Part shown: positions 15,646 through 23,554 of the stretch, one piece after another
Layout of the letters: every line of letters starts with the position of its first letter
Position numbering within the stretch: position 1 is the first letter of the stretch
NCBI GenBank assembly: GCA_017559545.1
Contig: JAFYRK010000003.1
Coordinates: forward strand, 1-43,819
Direction of reading: 5' to 3'
Source of the DNA: Bacteroidales bacterium
Lineage (GTDB): Bacteria; Bacteroidota; Bacteroidia; Bacteroidales; UBA932
DNA length: 43,819 bases
Program-made: the position numbers and the translations under genes
The notes under the pieces: generated by a model
Told to the model about the DNA's origin: nothing
The model's input: the letters and a program-made list of their open reading frames with translations, nothing else
Databases searched by the model: none

Positions 15646-16989
15646 ATGTTTGAGAATTTAAGTGAAAGACTTGAGAGATCGTTCAAGATCCTCAAAGGTG
15701 AAGGAAAGATTACCGAGGTGAACATCTCGGAGGCGATGAAGGACATCCGCCGCGCCCTTTTGGACGCCGACGTGAGTTACAAGATTGCCAAGCAGTTCTG
15801 CGACGAGGTCAAGAAAAAGGCCATCGGACAGAACGTGCTTACAGCCGTGAAGCCTCAGCAGATGATCGTGAAGATCGTTCATGACGAGCTTGCCGCGCTG
15901 ATGGGAAGCGAATCATCAGACATCAATCTCAAGGGTTCGCCAGCAATCGTAGTTGTTGCCGGTCTCAATGGTTCGGGTAAGACGACATTCTCAGGAAAGC
16001 TCGCTCTGCACGTAAAGAATAAGCGTGGAATGAAGGTTCTGCTCGCAGCCTGCGACTACTTCCGTCCAGCAGCCATTGACCAGTTGAAGGTACTTGGAGA
16101 GCAGATCGGAGTAGAGGTCTACTCGGAGGAAGGAGTAAAGGATCCTATCCAGATTGCACAGAACGCAATCAAGAAGGCCAAGGCAGAAGGATATTCTGTG
16201 GTCATCGTTGATACAGCCGGACGCCTCGCAGTAGACCAGGAGCTTATGGACGAGATTTCAGCTCTCCATAAAGCAGTTGAGCCGACAGAAACTCTCTTCG
16301 TCGTTGATGCCATGACAGGTCAGGACGCAGTCGAGACCGCCAAGGCATTCAATGACAGACTTGACTTTGACGGAGTCGTACTTACCAAGATGGATGGTGA
16401 CACCCGTGGCGGTGCCGCACTCTCTATCAAGGCTGTAGTAGGCAAGCCGATCAAGTTCGTCAGCACAGGCGAGAAGATGGAGGCTCTCGACGTGTTCCAT
16501 CCTTCACGTATCGCAGACCGTATACTCGGCATGGGAGACGTCGTTTCCCTCGTTGAGAAGGCACAGGAGCAGTTCGACGAGGCACAGGCACGTGAGCTCA
16601 AGAAAAAGCTCGCAAAGGATCAGTTCACCCTCTGGGACTTCTACAACCAGATCCAGCAGATCAAGAAGATGGGTAACATCAAGGACCTGGCGTCTATGAT
16701 CCCAGGTGTCGGCAAAGCCATCAAGGATATTGATATGGACAACGACTCATTCAAGGGTATCGAGGCTATCATCCTTTCTATGACTCCATACGAACGTGAG
16801 CATCCTGAGTGCCTCAACGGAAGCCGCAGAAAGAGAATCGCAGACGGTTCCGGCACATCACTTCCTGAGGTGAACAAACTGATCAAGCAGTTTGAGGGCA
16901 CACGCAAGATGATGAAGACCGTCATGGGTGCCGGCCCTATGGGCATGGGTGGCATGATGGGACGTCACGGCGGCAAGAAGCGCAGATAA
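15646..16989 (+). CDS. ffh: Signal recognition particle GTPase
   Basis: 447 residues, the normal length. The N domain (1-90) is followed by the G domain with G1 GLNGSGKTT (107-115), DYFRPAAIDQL, G3 DTAGRLAVD and G4 TKMDGDTRGGAAL. The Met-rich M domain binds 4.5S RNA and signal peptides; it has the GDVVSLVEKAQE linker, the SMTPYEREHPECLNGSRRKRIADGSG helix-turn-helix for RNA binding, and a tail PMGMGGMMGRHGGKKRR. It targets nascent membrane proteins to FtsY at the inner membrane. The RNA gene is not in this window. A strong terminator follows directly. Confidence 0.96.
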   Translation: MFENLSERLERSFKILKGEGKITEVNISEAMKDIRRALLDADVSYKIAKQFCDEVKKKAIGQNVLTAVKPQQMIVKIVHDELAALMGSESSDINLKGSPAIVVVAGLNGSGKTTFSGKLALHVKNKRGMKVLLAACDYFRPAAIDQLKVLGEQIGVEVYSEEGVKDPIQIAQNAIKKAKAEGYSVVIVDTAGRLAVDQELMDEISALHKAVEPTETLFVVDAMTGQDAVETAKAFNDRLDFDGVVLTKMDGDTRGGAALSIKAVVGKPIKFVSTGEKMEALDVFHPSRIADRILGMGDVVSLVEKAQEQFDEAQARELKKKLAKDQFTLWDFYNQIQQIKKMGNIKDLASMIPGVGKAIKDIDMDNDSFKGIEAIILSMTPYEREHPECLNGSRRKRIADGSGTSLPEVNKLIKQFEGTRKMMKTVMGAGPMGMGGMMGRHGGKKRR

Positions 16990-16991
16990 TA

Positions 16992-17030
16992 AATAAGAGG
17001 CCATCGGATAATCCGATGGCCTCTTATTAT
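16992..17030 (+). terminator. Intrinsic terminator of lysA-ffh
   Basis: An 18-base arm (16992-17009, AATAAGAGGCCATCGGAT) is mirrored perfectly by 17011-17028, and the right arm ends in TCTTATTATAT. This gives a long GC-rich stem with a U-rich end, starting 3 bp after the ffh stop. Confidence 0.85.
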
Positions 17031-17034
17031 ATAA

Positions 17035-17091
17035 CATCCTTTTCCTATACCCCTGTGCCTAATGTCCGTAAAACTATGACCTTTAGGCACA
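17035..17091 (+). repeat. Direct repeat flanking the RAYT gene, left copy
   Basis: 57 bp, identical to 18262-18318 except at two positions. It begins CATCCTTTTCCTATA and contains the first hairpin, GTGCCTAA...TTAGGCAC (17055-17090). See the REPIN entries for the structure. Confidence 0.9.
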
Positions 17092-17177
17092 GATCAATAA
17101 ACTCAACTTCCTGATTATCATACCATCGAAAATGCCATGTCGTGCTTAAAGGTCTAAATTAATCAACCATTAGGCAC
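17055..17177. repeat. REPIN-like element, left of the RAYT gene
   Basis: Two hairpins in opposite orientation. The first (17055-17090) has arms GTGCCTAA and TTAGGCAC. The second (17142-17177) has arms GTGCTTAA and TTAGGCAC. The reverse complement of the second aligns with the first through both arms and the GTGCCTAATG / GACCTTTA inner parts, each 36 nt long. They are separated by 51 bp. Two REP sequences facing each other is the definition of a REPIN, the mobile form mobilised by RAYT transposases. Confidence 0.8.
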
Positions 17178-17186
17178 ATATAACGA

Positions 17187-18044
17187 TTATTCTAGATATT
17201 TGATTATATCTGATACAGCAACACCTGTAATTCGTGCAAGTTGCTTTGATGAGGCACTGAACCTAACCTTAAGATCCTTTATTAGATTCTTCAGAAGGAA
17301 TTCATTCAACTCGCTGACAGAGGACATTCCGAATTTCTTTTCGAGAAGTTCATTCATGGAACTATGAATGACTGCATCACTGAAGGTGATATTCTCATTG
17401 ACTCCTTTCTTCATAGATAGTGATGAGCTCAGAAAGTACTCAAACGAACGGCTTGATTTAAATAACTCCTCTACGAATACTTTATCAACATAAGACTGTG
17501 GTAGAATATACCCTGCAGGGCCAAACAGCCAGTTTCCAGGAAGAGTCTTGTGTGTATGAAGAAGCGATCGCAACTGTCTTACTGTATAGGATTGTATAGG
17601 GACAGCGGCAACGCTGAAATCAGTAGCACTGAAATAACATCTTGCACTGCTCCACTCATATGCACATGCAATACAATTTATTCCAGCCTTGACAGGGTTA
17701 TTCAGAACATATACAATCAGACGTTTTAAATCCTCAATATCAGGCGGCACCTCGGATTTAGATGTTTCCAGCCCACGTAAATATTTGACATAGCCATACT
17801 TATCACCTAGATAACGAGATAGGAGATGCTTGTATAGCCATATAAAACGTTCGGCTTTGTCTTTGCTGCAATCCAGCACGAAATGCAGATGATTGGACAT
17901 AAGTACAAATGCCAATAATCGTAGTTCAACACCAATACTGGAGCACACTATTGCCACGATATTCATACCTGCAATATAATCCTCACGGCAAATGAAGAGT
18001 TCACGATCTACAAGACCTTTAGTATAAACATGAAAATAAGCCAT
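17187..18044 (-). CDS. REP-associated tyrosine transposase (RAYT, Y1/HUH family)
   Basis: 285 residues from the ATG at 18044 (MAYFHVYTKGLVDRELF); the frame is open to 18104, but a promoter lies between. The HUH motif is SNHLHFVLD (H52, H54). YVLNNPVKAGI carries the likely catalytic Tyr (Y112), matching the YxxxNPxRAG block of RAYTs. The last 60 residues (LKVRFSASSKQLARITGVAVSDIIKYL) look like a DnaA-type helix-turn-helix, typical of one RAYT group. The protein should nick and rejoin single-stranded REP DNA. It is flanked by two REPIN-like elements and is intact. It lies alone between the ffh and dpp IV genes, on the minus strand. Confidence 0.9.
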   Translation of the reverse strand: MAYFHVYTKGLVDRELFICREDYIAGMNIVAIVCSSIGVELRLLAFVLMSNHLHFVLDCSKDKAERFIWLYKHLLSRYLGDKYGYVKYLRGLETSKSEVPPDIEDLKRLIVYVLNNPVKAGINCIACAYEWSSARCYFSATDFSVAAVPIQSYTVRQLRSLLHTHKTLPGNWLFGPAGYILPQSYVDKVFVEELFKSSRSFEYFLSSSLSMKKGVNENITFSDAVIHSSMNELLEKKFGMSSVSELNEFLLKNLIKDLKVRFSASSKQLARITGVAVSDIIKYLE

Positions 18045-18051
18045 TTTTACG

Positions 18052-18082
18052 CAAAGTAACGATGATCTATCCATATACCGAA
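18052..18082 (-). promoter_or_regulatory. Probable promoter of the RAYT gene
   Basis: Minus strand: TTCG (18079-18082), 19 bp, TTACTTTG (18052-18059), each one base away from consensus. The -7 box ends 7 bp before the ATG at 18044, which favours that start and predicts a nearly leaderless mRNA. Confidence 0.45.
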
Positions 18083-18218
18083 AAAGAATTTGCTTAAACG
18101 CCAAAATCGTCTTCTGATCAACCTAAACCGCAGATTTGTATAATAGAATTTAATGGATTTTACTGTAATTTCAGATAAAATCTATACAGGAGGGATAGCA
18201 ATATATAGAAATGTGTTT

Positions 18219-18270
18219 AAAAGGATGGGGTGACTAAAAGTCTTTTGCCGACCAGTCACCCCATCCTTTT
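18219..18270. terminator. 17-bp perfect hairpin with T-run, possibly a bidirectional terminator
   Basis: AAAAGGATGGGGTGACT (18219-18235) is mirrored exactly at 18254-18270, leaving an 18-nt loop. Both strands end in TTTT, so it could stop transcription from either side. The last 9 bp are shared with the start of the right 57-bp repeat, which begins CATCCTTTT; the left repeat has CATCCTTTT too, but not the mirror arm. Confidence 0.6.
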
Positions 18271-18318
18271 CCTATATCCCTGTGCCTAATGTCCGTAAAA
18301 CTGTGACCTTTAGGCACA
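18262..18318 (+). repeat. Direct repeat flanking the RAYT gene, right copy
   Basis: 57 bp, the same as 17035-17091 except for C/T in the CCTATA[C/T]CCC word and A/G in ACT[A/G]TGACC. It includes the hairpin 18282-18317. Confidence 0.9.
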
Positions 18319-18410
18319 CACATCTAAAGATAAAACCATATCTATAAGCACATTACAGAAACCCCTCGTGCTTAAAGGTCAGGTAATATTGACCATTAGG
18401 CACAAGGGGT
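18282..18410. repeat. REPIN-like element, right of the RAYT gene
   Basis: The forward hairpin 18282-18317 (GTGCCTAA...TTAGGCAC) and the inverted hairpin 18368-18403 (GTGCTTAAAGGTC-N10-GACCATTAGGCAC) are 50 bp apart, as in the left element, although the spacer sequence is different. The second hairpin is extended by ACCCCT/AGGGGT arms (18361-18410) and, being 28 bp after the dpp IV stop, may also serve as its terminator. Confidence 0.8.
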
Positions 18411-18437
18411 TAAATCTATAGTACAGGAAACTGCAGA

Positions 18438-20648
18438 TTACTTACCGAGGAGGTACTTCAGCCAGAAGGCTTGGTTGGCTTTCAGGAAGTGGTCGCCCTG
18501 GTAGCCATAGTAGCCGTGCATTCCGTCCGGGTAGATCATGAAGTCGAACTTCTTGCCTTCGCGGTGGAGGGCGTCAAGGAGCTGGAGGGTGTTCTGGTGA
18601 TGGACATTGTCGTCACCGGTGCCGTGGGTCAGTTTCAGCATGACCGGCTCAACAGATTGCCACGTCGCTGACGCTCCTCGCAATGACATATCATCCGGTT
18701 CTGACTTTCCTTGTAATGAGGTGTCGGCAGATTCGGAGACTGATCGCAATGACGTGTATGAGGTCGGATAGCCGGAGACATAGTTGAGGACTTTTGAGAC
18801 CTCGTAGCCTTCAGGGTTGGCCTGAGGGGTATCCATGTAGCGTTCTGTGTAGTGTGAATCATAGAGAGCCCAGTCATACACACCGCCACCGGCGATTCCA
18901 TAGTGGAACTTGTCAGGAGCCTGCATCAGGAGCATCGATGTCATGGTACCTCCGAACGAGAATCCCTCGACTCCGATCTTGTCACCATCAACATAAGGCA
19001 GTGACTGGAGCCATGTAGCCCATGCACAGAAGTCCTTGACCTCCCACACTGTAAGCTGACGATAGATCATGTCAAGACCGGCACGGCCGTTGTGACCGGC
19101 TGCACGAGGGTCCACTGTAATCTGGATGATTCCGTTTTCAGAATACCACTGATTTGCAGCAGTAGGCTTTACCCAACGGTCACGCACCATAGGAGTATTA
19201 GGTCCGCCATAGATATCAACATGGACAGGATATTTCTGGGTCTTGTCAAAATCCTTAGGATAGACAATCATGCCCGGTAGCTGGAATCCGTCTTCAGTTG
19301 TAATGAACACAAGTTCCGGAAGCGCGTATGCGAACGCATTGTAATCCGGCCCCTGCATATCTGCAACCACACTCCCCTGACGAAGTTTCTTTCCTGACGA
19401 CGGAAATATTGCGACCTTGGTTGGAGTCGTCATGTTCGAATACGAAGCCACGAAATATTTGCCGTCTGGTGAGAACGAGATGCCTGTAGTATTGTATGCA
19501 GGATCAGTGAGAGCTGTGATTACACCCTTCTTGTCTACCTTGTAAAGAGCCTGCTTGCCGACTGCATCACGCTTAGCAGTGTAGTACACATCACCCTTCT
19601 TCTCATCAACGCGCACGATATCCACATTCCAGTTCGGGCCGCCTGTGAGGCGACGGAAGGTCTTGCCATCATATGAGAGGAAGTAGATCTGCTGCCAGCC
19701 TGTTTCGAATTCGCGGGCCATATAAAGTCCGTTATCAGTGAACACAACACCATCAAACCAGTTAAGCCATGTCTTATAGGTCTCATTATATACATGACGT
19801 TTGCTGCCGTCAGCGGCATTTACCGCATAGAGGTCGATTGTATTCTGGAGACGAGGCATGCGGGCAATGAAGAACTCCTTTGAGCCTGGTCCCCAGAACG
19901 GGATGCCGAAATACTGATCCAATGTCGGGTCAAAGTCAGCCCAAGTGATTGCATCCACGCATCGCATTGGGCATGAGATGCACTCTGAGGTAAGATCAAC
20001 GATACCGATACGGACCTGCGGGTTGGTCTGACCGGCCTTAGGATAGCGAGTCTCGCTGAGCGAACCGCCAAGGGCGAGATCGGTCACGCGCGGACTCTGC
20101 GACTTCGAGGCAGCGGCTGCAGGGTTTGCAAATGCCGAATAGATCGGGAACATCGGCACCTGTGAATTGTCAAAGCGATAGAAACCGATCTTCTTGCTGT
20201 CAGGTGACCACCAGAACGCCCTGTATTTTGAAGCACGACCGAAAATCTCCTCAAAGTACACCCATGATGCATATCCGTTCATGATGACATCGGTGCCGTC
20301 AAAAGTAAGGCGCGTCTCGACGCCCGACTCAATATCCACTACATAAAGGTCATTGTCACGAGTGAATGCAAGTTTTGTCGAATCCGGAGAGAATGTCAGA
20401 TTGACAGCGCCTTCCGGCCTGACAGGGAGCGCAGAATATTTTGCCGGAGCCTTTACTCCGACTGTCTTCTCGCCCGTACGGGGATTCACCACAAAGGCAG
20501 TGCTGTCAGAATAAAGTCCGTTATAAGTGAAGATGACCTGCTCATCATCAAGCCATTTCCACGCACGCGGAACAGGATTGAACTCTTGAGCGGCAGCGCA
20601 CACCGCCACCACTGCACACAATACTGATAACAACAATCTTTTATTCAT
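18438..20648 (-). CDS. Dipeptidyl peptidase IV-like serine peptidase (S9B) with an inserted repeat
   Basis: 736 residues. A signal peptide MNKRLLLSVLCAVVAVCAAAQ is followed by an eight-bladed beta-propeller (about 25-470) and an alpha/beta hydrolase domain. The catalytic Ser is S564 in GFSFGGT, Asp is D679 in HGTGDDNVH and His is H711 in PDGMHGYYG. The propeller glutamates that bind the peptide N-terminus are in YFEEIFG. The enzyme should cut X-Pro or X-Ala dipeptides in the periplasm. Residues 633-665 are three 11-residue repeats absent from ordinary family members, lying between the Ser and Asp of the triad. The gene follows the helicase gene by 8 bp. Confidence 0.92.
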   Translation of the reverse strand: MNKRLLLSVLCAVVAVCAAAQEFNPVPRAWKWLDDEQVIFTYNGLYSDSTAFVVNPRTGEKTVGVKAPAKYSALPVRPEGAVNLTFSPDSTKLAFTRDNDLYVVDIESGVETRLTFDGTDVIMNGYASWVYFEEIFGRASKYRAFWWSPDSKKIGFYRFDNSQVPMFPIYSAFANPAAAASKSQSPRVTDLALGGSLSETRYPKAGQTNPQVRIGIVDLTSECISCPMRCVDAITWADFDPTLDQYFGIPFWGPGSKEFFIARMPRLQNTIDLYAVNAADGSKRHVYNETYKTWLNWFDGVVFTDNGLYMAREFETGWQQIYFLSYDGKTFRRLTGGPNWNVDIVRVDEKKGDVYYTAKRDAVGKQALYKVDKKGVITALTDPAYNTTGISFSPDGKYFVASYSNMTTPTKVAIFPSSGKKLRQGSVVADMQGPDYNAFAYALPELVFITTEDGFQLPGMIVYPKDFDKTQKYPVHVDIYGGPNTPMVRDRWVKPTAANQWYSENGIIQITVDPRAAGHNGRAGLDMIYRQLTVWEVKDFCAWATWLQSLPYVDGDKIGVEGFSFGGTMTSMLLMQAPDKFHYGIAGGGVYDWALYDSHYTERYMDTPQANPEGYEVSKVLNYVSGYPTSYTSLRSVSESADTSLQGKSEPDDMSLRGASATWQSVEPVMLKLTHGTGDDNVHHQNTLQLLDALHREGKKFDFMIYPDGMHGYYGYQGDHFLKANQAFWLKYLLGK
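18654..18752 (-). repeat. Three tandem 33-bp units inside the dpp IV gene (dispersed 'CHCEER' type element)
   Basis: On the minus strand each unit starts with TCATT: 18720-18752, 18687-18719 and 18654-18686. In frame they read SLRSVSESADT, SLQGKSEPDDM and SLRGASATWQS. The last unit is TCATTGCGAGGAGCGTCAGC followed by GACGTGGCAATCT, which is the well-known short dispersed element that in another frame reads CHCEERQRRGNLL. The first two units are degenerate. Length is a multiple of three, so the host frame is kept. Confidence 0.85.
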
Positions 20649-20656
20649 AGTCTTGA

Positions 20657-22102
20657 TTATATTTCAAACAACTCATCCTTGAAGTTAACCAGATACACCT
20701 TTTCGGTGGCACGGGTGATGGCTGTATAGAGCCACTTGAGGTCGTCCACAGTCAGCTCCTCCTGCCAGAACGGGTTGTCTATGAAGACACACTTCCACTG
20801 TCCTCCCTGGGACTTGTGACAAGTTATTGCATTGGCATATTTCAGCTGCAGAGCATTGTAATACTTATCCTCACGCACTGCCTCATATCTTTTCTTCTTG
20901 GTCGTAAGATGTGCATAGTCCTCATTGACTCCCTGATACAGCATGTTCGACTGCTCGTATGTCAGCGATGCACTCTCAGAGTCCAGTGTATCAAGAATCA
21001 CCTTCGCCACAATCTCCTGATCATCATAGTCTGGGAACGAAATACGCGCCTCAGCGAAATGCAATCCATACCTCTCCTCAAACTTCGATATCTTCTGCAG
21101 CTTGGCTATGTCACCGTTGGCGATATAATCCATACCCTCGATACCTTCCAGGAACTGGTAGCAATTCTTCACGATCATGAGCTTGTCGTCACGCACAAGG
21201 CGTTCCTCCTTGAACTGCACAGTCGAACGTATTCCCAGATTATATTTGATCGCACGCTTGTTAGACCGGCACAGAATCACCGTCTCATCCTCGCCATATG
21301 AAGCATACGCATCCGAGATCTTCTCGATAAGATCACCGCCACCGATTCTCTCCACATCTTCAAAGCCCTCTACCTCAAGTCCAAGATCACATATATCCAC
21401 AACTCCAGGTCCATATTCCATCTCAGAGAGAAGCTGCCTGATCAAAGTTGCATTATGCAATATGCCGGACTCCTGCTGCTGACGCACAACAGTAGAGAGT
21501 TCCGCAAAAACAACTCCACCCATCATCGCCATATAGTCATGCAGAAGCGCAGGACTGGCATCCAACCCAACAGGAGGCAGCTGCGCAGAATCTCCTATCA
21601 TAATCACCTTACACTCCACACCGGAACGCACAAAAGCTATCAGGTCATCCAACAGGTTGCCCGAACCGAAAGCGGCGCTTGTCTGCTGCTGACCTGCATC
21701 AATGCCGATCAAAGACACCTCATCAACAACAAAAAGTGTCTCCTTGTCCTTGTTCGGAGCCAGCGAGAACTGCCCGAATCCGTCGCCTCCGACGGACTTC
21801 TGACGATATATATGTTTATGGATTGTGTATGCTGGCTGACCGGCATACGAAGAAAGCACCTTAGCTGCACGGCCAGTCGGAGCAAGCAGCACGCACTTGG
21901 TGCCTGACGCCTTCAATGAAGCTATCACAGACGCTATCGCAGTCGTCTTTCCTGTACCGGCATATCCGTTGACTACAAGAATGTCGTCATCGTCAGTGCT
22001 GACAAAATCTGCCACCTTCCTCAAAAGAGCGTCCTGGCACGTTGTCGGCGCATGCTTCAGATGCGACAGAAAGCATGAATAATGAAAATCGCTCCTCCCC
22101 AT
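20657..22102 (-). CDS. RecD-like AAA/UvrD-type DNA helicase
   Basis: 481 residues from the ATG at 22102, which shares one base with the trkH stop (TGATG). Walker A is VNGYAGTGKTTAI (near 45-57), Walker B is LFVVDEVSLIG, motif III is VIMIGDSAQLPPVG, and the C-terminal UvrD_C_2 module has ITCHKSQGGQWKCVFID and LYTAITRATEKVYLV. It is shorter than RecD2 and lacks its long N-terminal region, so it belongs to the RecD/Pif1-like helicases of about 480 residues common in Bacteroidota. It presumably acts in DNA repair as a 5'-3' motor. Its place between trkH and dpp IV is probably only operon packing. Confidence 0.88.
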   Translation of the reverse strand: MGRSDFHYSCFLSHLKHAPTTCQDALLRKVADFVSTDDDDILVVNGYAGTGKTTAIASVIASLKASGTKCVLLAPTGRAAKVLSSYAGQPAYTIHKHIYRQKSVGGDGFGQFSLAPNKDKETLFVVDEVSLIGIDAGQQQTSAAFGSGNLLDDLIAFVRSGVECKVIMIGDSAQLPPVGLDASPALLHDYMAMMGGVVFAELSTVVRQQQESGILHNATLIRQLLSEMEYGPGVVDICDLGLEVEGFEDVERIGGGDLIEKISDAYASYGEDETVILCRSNKRAIKYNLGIRSTVQFKEERLVRDDKLMIVKNCYQFLEGIEGMDYIANGDIAKLQKISKFEERYGLHFAEARISFPDYDDQEIVAKVILDTLDSESASLTYEQSNMLYQGVNEDYAHLTTKKKRYEAVREDKYYNALQLKYANAITCHKSQGGQWKCVFIDNPFWQEELTVDDLKWLYTAITRATEKVYLVNFKDELFEI

Positions 22103-23553
22103 CACTTAGCCCTTCTGAATATCATTGAAACGACCACAAGTATAGGATATATCTCCACACGGCCAAGGAACATATTCACTGTATATACAAACTTAGACAT
22201 CGATGCTTGAGCCGAATAATTATCCAGGCTGCCGAGATCGCCAAGACCGGGACCGACGGAGCCGATCGAGGCAATCACACCGGAAACAGCCTCTGTAGCT
22301 GTCTCGCCACACAGCATGACTATGATGATTGACAAGAACGTAAGGAGAAAATATGTCACGATATACATCATCACAGCCTTTACGGAACTGTCCGAAAGAT
22401 TAAGTCCGCTCATGCGCACATGACTGATCTCCGAAGGATGCAGCCTATGTCTGACCTCATGGCCTATTGCCTTGAAGGCTATCAGGATTCTGTCAACCTT
22501 GATACCTCCTGTTGTCGATCCCGAGCATCCGCACTGGAATGACACAAACAGGAGAACCACACCGGCCACCCACGGCCACATGGAGTTATCGCATATGGCA
22601 AAACCTGCTGTGGACATATAGCTGACCACTGTGAATGAAGCATCCATCGCTGCCCTTCCGACACTCTCATATCCTCCCTGGGTCAGCAAGACCGACATGA
22701 TGATTACCGAGCAAACCAGAATCGATCCGAAATAATACTTCACGACGGTATTATTCAGCGGCTTGAGCGAGCCGGTTACGAAGACCGCATATATAAGTCC
22801 GAAGTGCATGGCACAGACAGCCATAAGCACAAGGACGATCATATTTATGAGATCGGAACCGAAAGCACCGATGGAAAGGTTCTTCGTACTGAATCCTCCT
22901 GTTGCAGCGATGCTGAAGGCATGATTCAGAGCATCAAAGAAAGGCATTCCTGCAGCCCATAGCGACAGGAGCGACACAACAGTAAAGCCAAGGTACACGC
23001 TGGTGATGATCATCACTATTTTGATGGACTTATACCTATATCCCTCCTTTGACAGAGACGACATCTCCATATTGGTCAGTTTATGCCTGAAAGGGCTTGC
23101 CCCCGGCAACACAAGAAGGAGGAAGACAACAACTCCCAGACCACCGATATAATGGGTAGAAGATCTCCAGAAAAGAAGACTCTTAGGCAAAGCCTCTATA
23201 TCCGTAAGAATTGTAGATCCAGTAGTCGTATATCCGGAAACGCTTTCAAACCAGGCATTTATGAGTGTAAACTCCCCTCCCCACATTACATAAGGCAGCA
23301 TACCGAACACGAAGGAAAGAAACCATGAAAGGACTATGGTAAGAAAACCGTCCTTCAAAGACATAGTTCCCGGTCTGCGAGTGAAAATAAAAGGGAAAGC
23401 GCCTATGAGAAGCGTAATGACGAAACTGATAAGAAGGGGTGTAAAGCCAGAATCCATCCCGTATATCAATGAAACGACAAGGGACAGAAACATGAACAAG
23501 GCACTGACCAGCAGCGCCATGCCCACATTATGTGATATGGCTTTGATGTTCAT
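22102..23553 (-). CDS. trkH: TrkH/KtrB-family potassium channel subunit (copy 2)
   Basis: 483 residues, co-linear with copy 1. Filters: YTTTGST, AATGGFST, MSTAGFA and GSVGPG. In the third filter STTGFG is changed to STAGFA, keeping the glycine. The other three filters are typical. The gene starts 1 bp after the orphan receptor gene and its stop overlaps the helicase start by 1 base, so it is translationally linked with both. Copy 1 has a LuxR-type gene upstream and copy 2 a membrane receptor, so the two channels probably serve different conditions. Confidence 0.92.
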   Translation of the reverse strand: MNIKAISHNVGMALLVSALFMFLSLVVSLIYGMDSGFTPLLISFVITLLIGAFPFIFTRRPGTMSLKDGFLTIVLSWFLSFVFGMLPYVMWGGEFTLINAWFESVSGYTTTGSTILTDIEALPKSLLFWRSSTHYIGGLGVVVFLLLVLPGASPFRHKLTNMEMSSLSKEGYRYKSIKIVMIITSVYLGFTVVSLLSLWAAGMPFFDALNHAFSIAATGGFSTKNLSIGAFGSDLINMIVLVLMAVCAMHFGLIYAVFVTGSLKPLNNTVVKYYFGSILVCSVIIMSVLLTQGGYESVGRAAMDASFTVVSYMSTAGFAICDNSMWPWVAGVVLLFVSFQCGCSGSTTGGIKVDRILIAFKAIGHEVRHRLHPSEISHVRMSGLNLSDSSVKAVMMYIVTYFLLTFLSIIIVMLCGETATEAVSGVIASIGSVGPGLGDLGSLDNYSAQASMSKFVYTVNMFLGRVEIYPILVVVSMIFRRAK

Positions 23554-23554
23554 C

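Larger units (their letters stand above)
18105..18437. other. 333-bp intergenic region made largely of hairpins
   Basis: In order: an imperfect hairpin GATTTTA-CTG/CAG-TAAAATC (18156-18182), a 17-bp perfect hairpin (18219-18270), the right direct repeat (18262-18318), about 50 bp of spacer, and the final long hairpin (18361-18410). No ORF or tRNA is seen. All these structures lie between the stop of the dpp IV gene and the RAYT promoter. Confidence 0.75.

Noticed and set aside
17055-17177. Terminal inverted repeats of a conventional insertion sequence
   Set aside because: The encoded enzyme is a Y1/HUH RAYT, which uses hairpins and not DDE-type inverted ends; no target-site duplication is seen beyond the 57-bp repeats.
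17035-18410. CRISPR array
   Set aside because: Only four hairpin units, in two inverted pairs around a transposase; spacing and orientation do not fit regular direct repeats.
18635-18901. Leftward ORF containing CHCEERQRRGNLL
   Set aside because: It is the known alternative-frame reading of the dispersed repeat inside the dpp IV gene, not a gene of its own.
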